Below are positions 6,340 through 10,526 of a stretch of 10,526 nt of DNA, one piece after another. This DNA is from an uncultured bacterium. Lineage in GTDB: Bacteria > Bacillota > Clostridia > Lachnospirales > Lachnospiraceae. The translations under genes and the position numbers were made by a program. The DNA lies in contig CAJMON010000091.1 in assembly GCA_905214955.1 (NCBI GenBank), positions 1 to 10,526 on the forward strand. The letters run 5' to 3'. Each line of letters begins with the position of its first letter. The first letter of the stretch is position 1. The notes below the pieces were generated by a model. It saw only the letters and a list, made by a program, of their open reading frames with translations. It made no database searches and was not told the DNA's origin.

Positions 6340-7548
6340 TCACTCTTTGGAAAGCAGCTTTTTGTATCCCACGTCCATTCCAATGGCTCCAAGAGGCGCT
6401 GTAATCAAGATTGCCAGCACTGCCACGGACAGTACCAAAGGACCGCAGGGCAGGCCCAGTGCCATGGGCACAGAACCGATGGCAGCCTGCACCGTTGCCT
6501 TTGGCAGGTAGGCAATGACGCAGAATATTTTTTCCTTTCTATTCAGGTTGGTTCCCAGCAGGCAGAGACACACGCCCACTGCCCGAAATGTCAGCGCAGC
6601 CGCAATCATCAGCAGAGCTGCACCGCCTGCTTCCAATGTACAGCGGATATCCACCGCTGCTCCTACCAGCACAAACAGCAGCACTTCCGCTGCCAGCCAC
6701 AGCTTGCCAAATTTTTCAGACAGCCGTTTGGAAACAAATTCTGTGCATTTTAATTTCAGCACGCAGGCCATGCCCACCACGGCCAGAAGGCCGGACATGG
6801 ACACCAATCCACAGCTTAAGGCTTTTATCCAGTCTTCCAGCGCAATCAACAGAAAGGACACGCCCAAAACAATCAGGACTTTCATGCTGTTTCTCACACA
6901 ATGTTTGTTTGCATAAGCCGTTTCAAAGAACCAGGAAAGTCCGTATCCAGCTGCCGCTCCCACAACGATTCCCAGGAGAATGGACACGGGAATATTGATA
7001 AAATCCGACACATGGGCACTTCCTCCCTGGGCCATACTTACAAAGGTGGAAAACAGTACAATCACGAAGATGTCATCGCAGGATGCCCCCGCTAAAATCA
7101 TCTGTGGAATGCTTTTTTTCGTTCCATATCCGCTTTCCAGCAGCTGCACCATTCGTGGAATCACTACTGCCGGAGAAACAGCTCCAAGGACGGCTCCCAT
7201 TACTGCCGCTTCGATCCATGTGATCCCAAGAATATACGGTGCCAGCAGAAAAAATCCCAGAATTTCAAAGCTTGCGGGTACGAAAGATATCATCACAGCC
7301 GGTCTTCCCACTTTCTTTAAATCCGCCAGATTCAGAGAAAGTCCGGCTTTTATCAGAATGATAATCAGTGCCATTTTTCTTAAATCCGCTGATATGCCCA
7401 AAATGGAATCATCCAGTACATTCAATACACTGGGGCCCAGCAGGATTCCCGTAAACAGCATTCCCACAATCCTTGGGAGTTTCAGTTTCTGACACAGGGC
7501 AGCCATTCCAAGCCCTGCCAGAAAAATAAACGCAAGAGATGTCAGCAT
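6340..7548 (-). CDS. Cation:proton antiporter (CPA family, Na+/H+ exchanger domain)
   Basis: A 402-residue integral membrane protein with about a dozen hydrophobic segments, covering just the transport domain. It should exchange Na+ or K+ for protons across the cytoplasmic membrane. Recognisable family features are RIVGMLFTGILLGPSVL (26-42), GAVLGAVSPAVVIPRM (118-133) and the paired aspartates D158-D159 in GASCDDIFVIVLF, typical of the electrogenic CPA2 branch. There is no C-terminal RCK/TrkA regulatory domain, unlike Kef systems. The gene begins with ATG 21 bases after the acidic protein's stop, with only a weak GA-rich ribosome binding site, so it is probably co-transcribed with the genes upstream. 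The transported ion cannot be told from sequence. Confidence 0.9.
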   Translation of the reverse strand: MLTSLAFIFLAGLGMAALCQKLKLPRIVGMLFTGILLGPSVLNVLDDSILGISADLRKMALIIILIKAGLSLNLADLKKVGRPAVMISFVPASFEILGFFLLAPYILGITWIEAAVMGAVLGAVSPAVVIPRMVQLLESGYGTKKSIPQMILAGASCDDIFVIVLFSTFVSMAQGGSAHVSDFINIPVSILLGIVVGAAAGYGLSWFFETAYANKHCVRNSMKVLIVLGVSFLLIALEDWIKALSCGLVSMSGLLAVVGMACVLKLKCTEFVSKRLSEKFGKLWLAAEVLLFVLVGAAVDIRCTLEAGGAALLMIAAALTFRAVGVCLCLLGTNLNRKEKIFCVIAYLPKATVQAAIGSVPMALGLPCGPLVLSVAVLAILITAPLGAIGMDVGYKKLLSKE

Positions 7549-7569
7549 TTTTTCGTCTCATTTTCTTTT

Positions 7570-7920
7570 TTATTTCTTGTCTTTGGGGAAGGCAATCAGG
7601 TGGGGCAGGCGAAAACCGCCTTCATCTTCCTGATTCAGAAGATCCTCGATGGTGTCTCCAAAGTCTTCCTCATCTTCATCTTCCTCTTCGTCCTCATCAA
7701 ATTCCATTTCGATGTTGCAGGATTCGTAAGCAGTCACATCCACCCGGCCTTCCAGGTACAGGCTGCGCACAAGCTTCTCTGCTGTGCTCTGGTCCACTCT
7801 TACACCAAAATCGTTGTCTCCGGTAAACTGAAGAACCTCTTCCTCCGGATAATAGGTGGTTCCTGTCACCTCTGCTGCTGCCAGTGTCTCATCTGACGGA
7901 TCTCTGTATAATACTCTCAT
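7570..7920 (-). CDS. Small acidic protein of unknown function
   Basis: A 116-residue protein that I cannot assign to a named family. It starts MRVLYRDPSDET and has a compact alpha/beta-looking N-terminal part (1-70), then a run made almost only of Asp and Glu (residues 72-86), a short acidic helix (DTIEDLLNQEDE) and a basic end (PKDKK). There is one cysteine (C68), no signal peptide and no membrane segment. AAGGGG (7930-7935) lies 9 bases before the ATG, a good ribosome binding site, and codon use matches the neighbours, so it is a real gene. It sits between the alpha-galactosidase (69-base gap, no clear promoter or terminator) and the antiporter (21-base gap). The acidic tail could bind cations or a basic partner, which is speculation. 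Confidence 0.75.
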   Translation of the reverse strand: MRVLYRDPSDETLAAAEVTGTTYYPEEEVLQFTGDNDFGVRVDQSTAEKLVRSLYLEGRVDVTAYESCNIEMEFDEDEEEDEDEEDFGDTIEDLLNQEDEGGFRLPHLIAFPKDKK

Positions 7921-7989
7921 GTTTGATTTCCCCTTTCATTTGTTGTTTGCTGTATTTTCAACTCCAATTCTTTCCATATACCACTGTTA

Positions 7990-10212
7990 TCAAACTGCCT
8001 GGAAATATATCCACGCGCTTCCATATTCTTCCCGAATCTCGGGGACTGGAATACCTGCTTCCATCAAAGCGTCTCCCGGCAGGATCTGATCATGGATCCG
8101 ATACTGTTTTCCGGCATCCAGACCTTTTGGAAATACCAGATACCCTGGCCCATTAGGCAGAATTTTTAATGCCACGCCACAAATCAGGGCTTCTGTTTTG
8201 TCTTCGGAAACAAATTCCCAGGCGTGGAATCCTTTATTGTTTTCTGGATCTGTCAGACGGTAATACTCTCCGTCCTGAATCAGGCGGTAATGCTCTTTAA
8301 AACGCCCGATCTGTTCTCTGACAGCCTTTTTATCTTCCTCCGTCATTTTATTGACATCCAGCTCGTATCCAAAGGTGCCTGCCATAGCAGTCACCGCTCT
8401 GGTCTCAAAGGGCGTATACCGGCCTGTCTGCTCATTGGGACACTTGGACACATGCGCTCCCATGGTGCTGATGGAATAGCCAAAGGATGTGCCATACTGG
8501 ATGGAGAGACGCTCCACCGCATCGGTATCATCGCTGCACCAGATTTGAGGGGTGTAATACAGCATTCCCGCATCAAATCGGCCACCACCGCCGCTGCATC
8601 CTTCGATTAAAAGATCCGGATACCGTTTTCTCAATGCTTCCAGCACCTCGTAAAGCCCTAATATGTACCGGTGAGCCGTCTCTCCCTGTCTGTCTGCGGG
8701 TCTTGCAGCGCTATACCAGTCGGAAATACTCCGGTTGAAATCCCATTTCACATAATCAATCTGTGCGCCATCCAGAACCTGGCACATTTCTTCAAAAATA
8801 AATGTCCGTACTTCCTTTCTGGAAAAGTCCAGTATCAGCTGATTTCTGGAACGCACCGGCGGTTTGCCCGGAACTTTTACTGCCCAGTCCGGATGCGCCC
8901 GGTACAGATCACTGTCCTCGGAAACGCATTCCGGTTCAAACCAGATTCCAAATTTCATTCCAAACCCATGGATCTGCCTGGAAAGTTCTCCCAATGAACA
9001 GCCCAGTTTCTTTTCATTTACGATCCAGTCACCCAAACCACTGTTATCATCGTCCCGCTTACCAAACCAGCCGTCATCCATGACAAAAAGTTCGATACCA
9101 AGATCTGCGGCTTCTTTTGCCATAGTTGCCAGTTTTTCACCATTGAAGTCGAAGTACACGCCTTCCCAGCTGTTTAGCAGAATCGGTCTTCTGGCTGTTT
9201 TCCATCTGCCCCGGCACAGATGATGCCGGTAAGCTTTGTGATATCTTCGGGAGAGCGTTCCAAATCCTTTTTCGGAAAATACCATGGCCGCCTCCGGCGT
9301 ATGAAAGCTTTCCTCCGGCATCAGCTTCCAGCAGAAATCATCCGGATGAATCCCCAGCACGGCCCGGACACTGTCCATCTGGTCTTTTTGCACTGCTCCG
9401 TAAAAGTTTCCGCTGTAAAGGAAGGAAAAACCGTAACAGTAACCTCTTTCTTCTTCCGCATCCGGACTGCACAAAATCAAAAACGGATTCATCTGGTGGC
9501 TGGATGCCCCTCTGGTGCTTCCATACACCTGGGTGCCATAGTCCACCGGTTTTCTCTGAAGGGTCCGCTCTTTTGCATGGCGTCCATGAAACGATACTGC
9601 CTCCAGATCCATATGTTGGAAATCCATGCTCATGCTGAATGCCCGCTCCAAAAACAGCGGCTCTGTTCCAATGTTTTTGATCTCCGCCGCTCTGGTAATC
9701 ATATCCAGTTCTTCCAGCACTCCATACAAAAGACGTACCTGCACCTGGCCTGTCTGATCTTTTAAATAAACAGCCAGCGTCTCTGCGTTCAGCCCATCTG
9801 CTGCCTTTCCTTCCTGATCTGCTCCCGGTTCTGTGTCATACACTGCCGGAAGTCCTGGAATCTGATATTTCCCCGGTAAAATTTCATATCCTGCATACCG
9901 CAGTTCACAGGCCTGTGCACCGTTTGTGAAACGCAGCTTTAAAGCGCTTTCCCGGTAATCTCCGCCGCCATAAGATGGATATTCCTGCGGTAAAATATCC
10001 AGAGAATATCCTCTGTGGTTTCCTTTTTCATACGGAACTCCTGAAAATCCATGGTCTGCATAGGTAATGCGGTACGAATAATCACATACCTGTGTCCGTT
10101 TGCCATAATACGTATGCAGCAGTACCTGGCAGTCGTCCACTTTCATCTGATACATGGTATGTTCTGTAAGAAGTGTAAATAATTTTTGCTTTTGATCGTA
10201 TAAAATTGCCAT
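7990..10212 (-). CDS. GH36 alpha-galactosidase
   Basis: A 740-residue family 36 alpha-galactosidase, the usual bacterial length, which cleaves terminal alpha-1,6-galactose from raffinose-family oligosaccharides and melibiose. An N-terminal beta-supersandwich (about 1-330) is followed by the catalytic barrel and a small C-terminal sheet. Signature stretches are FVMDDGWFGKRDDD, GIWFEPECVS, DYVKWDFNRS with nucleophile D491, EGCSGGGGRFD and IWCSDDTDA with acid/base D561. The 70-residue spacing between catalytic residues equals that of characterised GH36 enzymes. No signal peptide is seen, so it works on imported sugars. I chose the ATG at 10210-10212 because AAGGAA (10221-10226) sits 8 bases upstream and the protein starts at the usual point; an in-frame TTG at 10239 lies before that site. 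The gene ends in TGA TAA. It leads the transcript from the promoter at 10275-10303. No sugar transporter lies alongside. Confidence 0.95.
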   Translation of the reverse strand: MAILYDQKQKLFTLLTEHTMYQMKVDDCQVLLHTYYGKRTQVCDYSYRITYADHGFSGVPYEKGNHRGYSLDILPQEYPSYGGGDYRESALKLRFTNGAQACELRYAGYEILPGKYQIPGLPAVYDTEPGADQEGKAADGLNAETLAVYLKDQTGQVQVRLLYGVLEELDMITRAAEIKNIGTEPLFLERAFSMSMDFQHMDLEAVSFHGRHAKERTLQRKPVDYGTQVYGSTRGASSHQMNPFLILCSPDAEEERGYCYGFSFLYSGNFYGAVQKDQMDSVRAVLGIHPDDFCWKLMPEESFHTPEAAMVFSEKGFGTLSRRYHKAYRHHLCRGRWKTARRPILLNSWEGVYFDFNGEKLATMAKEAADLGIELFVMDDGWFGKRDDDNSGLGDWIVNEKKLGCSLGELSRQIHGFGMKFGIWFEPECVSEDSDLYRAHPDWAVKVPGKPPVRSRNQLILDFSRKEVRTFIFEEMCQVLDGAQIDYVKWDFNRSISDWYSAARPADRQGETAHRYILGLYEVLEALRKRYPDLLIEGCSGGGGRFDAGMLYYTPQIWCSDDTDAVERLSIQYGTSFGYSISTMGAHVSKCPNEQTGRYTPFETRAVTAMAGTFGYELDVNKMTEEDKKAVREQIGRFKEHYRLIQDGEYYRLTDPENNKGFHAWEFVSEDKTEALICGVALKILPNGPGYLVFPKGLDAGKQYRIHDQILPGDALMEAGIPVPEIREEYGSAWIYFQAV

Positions 10213-10248
10213 GTTTCTGCTTCCTTTCCCCTGTCCCAATTGCTATCT

Positions 10249-10266
10249 ATGATCTGATTTGATCAT
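10249..10266. promoter_or_regulatory. Inverted repeat at the start of the GH36 transcript, candidate operator
   Basis: ATGATC-N6-GATCAT is a perfect 6-6-6 inverted repeat (10249-10254 and 10261-10266). It begins 8 bases downstream of the -10 box, so it covers about +2 to +20 of the transcript, a place where a bound repressor would block initiation. The six-base arms are short, so chance is possible. No regulator gene for it lies in the window. Confidence 0.4.
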
Positions 10267-10274
10267 TTACCTGT

Positions 10275-10303
10275 ATTATAACGTCCCGGCCGTTGCTTGG
10301 CAA
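10275..10303 (-). promoter_or_regulatory. Promoter of the GH36 operon
   Basis: On the - strand, TTGCCA (10298-10303) and TATAAT (10275-10280) are 17 bases apart: 5 of 6 and 6 of 6 matches to the sigma-A consensus. Its -35 box directly follows the U-tract of the tRNA terminator. The leader to the GH36 ATG is about 55 bases. Confidence 0.8.
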
Positions 10304-10304
10304 T

Positions 10305-10336
10305 AAAAAAGATCTCTGAAATGATTCAGAGATCTT
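10305..10336 (-). terminator. Intrinsic terminator of the tRNA transcript
   Basis: On the - strand a perfect 12-bp stem (AAGATCTCTGAA at 10325-10336 pairing with 10309-10320) closes a 4-base loop and is followed by a T-run that includes the last bases of the stem. It lies 2 bases after the tRNA-Cys 3' end, so it ends the tRNA transcript and insulates the GH36 promoter. Confidence 0.92.
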
Positions 10337-10338
10337 AG

Positions 10339-10409
10339 AGGCGACAACCAGATTTGAACTGGTGATCAGGGTGTTGCAGACCCACGCCTTACCACTTGGC
10401 TATGTCGCC
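10339..10409 (-). tRNA. tRNA-Cys (GCA)
   Basis: A 71-base cloverleaf. The acceptor stem is GGCGACA/TGTCGCC with discriminator U. The anticodon loop CTGCAAC, closed by GGGT/ACCC, gives anticodon GCA, and the T-arm is ACCAG-TTCAAAT-CTGGT. No CCA is encoded: UCUA follows the acceptor stem, so the CCA end must be added after transcription. The outermost anticodon-stem pair is U-U. Confidence 0.95.
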
Positions 10410-10463
10410 ATACAACTTACTATATGATATGACATTATACATAAGATTATGCATTTTGTCAAG

Positions 10464-10526
10464 TGACTCCGACGAGAATCGAACTCGTGTTACCGCCGTG
10501 AAAGGGCGATGTCTTAACCGCTTGAC
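10464..10526 (-). tRNA. tRNA-Glu (TTC), 5' end beyond the window
   Basis: The last 63 bases of a tRNA are present. The anticodon arm CGCC-CTTTCAC-GGCG gives anticodon TTC, the T-arm is ACGAG-TTCGATT-CTCGT, and the 3' acceptor strand is CGGAGTC with discriminator A. CCA is not encoded. The D-arm (GTCAAGCGGTTAAGAC) is complete; the first nine or so bases lie past the window edge. It is upstream of tRNA-Cys with a 54-base AT-rich spacer and no terminator between, so the two are probably co-transcribed. Confidence 0.93.

Noticed and set aside
6980..7492. Open + strand frames opposite the antiporter
   Set aside because: They are shadows of the membrane protein's codon pattern, with no start signal or family match.
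10213..10239. A TTG start for the alpha-galactosidase
   Set aside because: The ribosome binding site lies downstream of it, directly before the ATG at 10210-10212.

Overview
This window looks like chromosomal DNA of an anaerobic Firmicute of the Lachnospiraceae type (Blautia/Ruminococcus-like). That is an inference from moderate GC content, strong AGGAGG-type ribosome binding sites, TTGACA/TATAAT-type promoters, DUF4317 and acidic hypothetical proteins of the kind seen in gut Clostridia, and two plant-oligosaccharide glycosidases. No phage, transposase, plasmid or CRISPR gene is visible.

Left end (1-715): no convincing protein gene. It holds two diverged copies of a 33-bp repeat with a near-perfect palindrome, then a five-unit 39-bp tandem array arranged as alternating A/B units. 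The array is pyrimidine-rich on the + strand, so the - strand is G-rich and carries two canonical G-quadruplex motifs.

Xyloglucan-type locus (715-4072): an intact GH31 alpha-xylosidase (- strand) is flanked by two dead genes. Downstream, with a 4-base ATGA overlap, is a GH3 beta-glucosidase remnant with two frameshifts, a large internal deletion and a lost C-terminus; it stops right at the tandem array. Upstream and divergent is an AraC-family regulator remnant with at least two frameshifts. The two promoters between regulator and enzyme are still recognisable, and the enzyme's promoter carries an inverted repeat. The original unit was probably a regulator plus alpha-xylosidase plus beta-glucosidase for xyloside-decorated beta-glucans; only the first enzyme survives.

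Middle (4076-6261): a diacylglycerol/lipid kinase starts on TTG three bases after the regulator's stop and faces a two-gene unit on the - strand. That unit is an iron-sulfur flavoprotein-like NAD(P)H/FMN reductase followed, by ATGA overlap, by an unusually short DUF4317 protein. It has its own promoter at 6305-6333.

Right part (6340-10526, - strand): two tRNA genes (Glu, cut by the window edge, and Cys) end at a strong intrinsic terminator. Its U-tract abuts the -35 box of a near-consensus promoter that drives a GH36 alpha-galactosidase, a small acidic protein of unknown function and a monovalent cation:proton antiporter. An inverted repeat at the start of that transcript is a good operator candidate. 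Nothing here is a clearly new multi-gene system. The most notable signals are the decay of the alpha-xylosidase locus, the G-quadruplex tandem array at its broken end, and the conserved-looking but unidentified acidic protein between the galactosidase and the antiporter.
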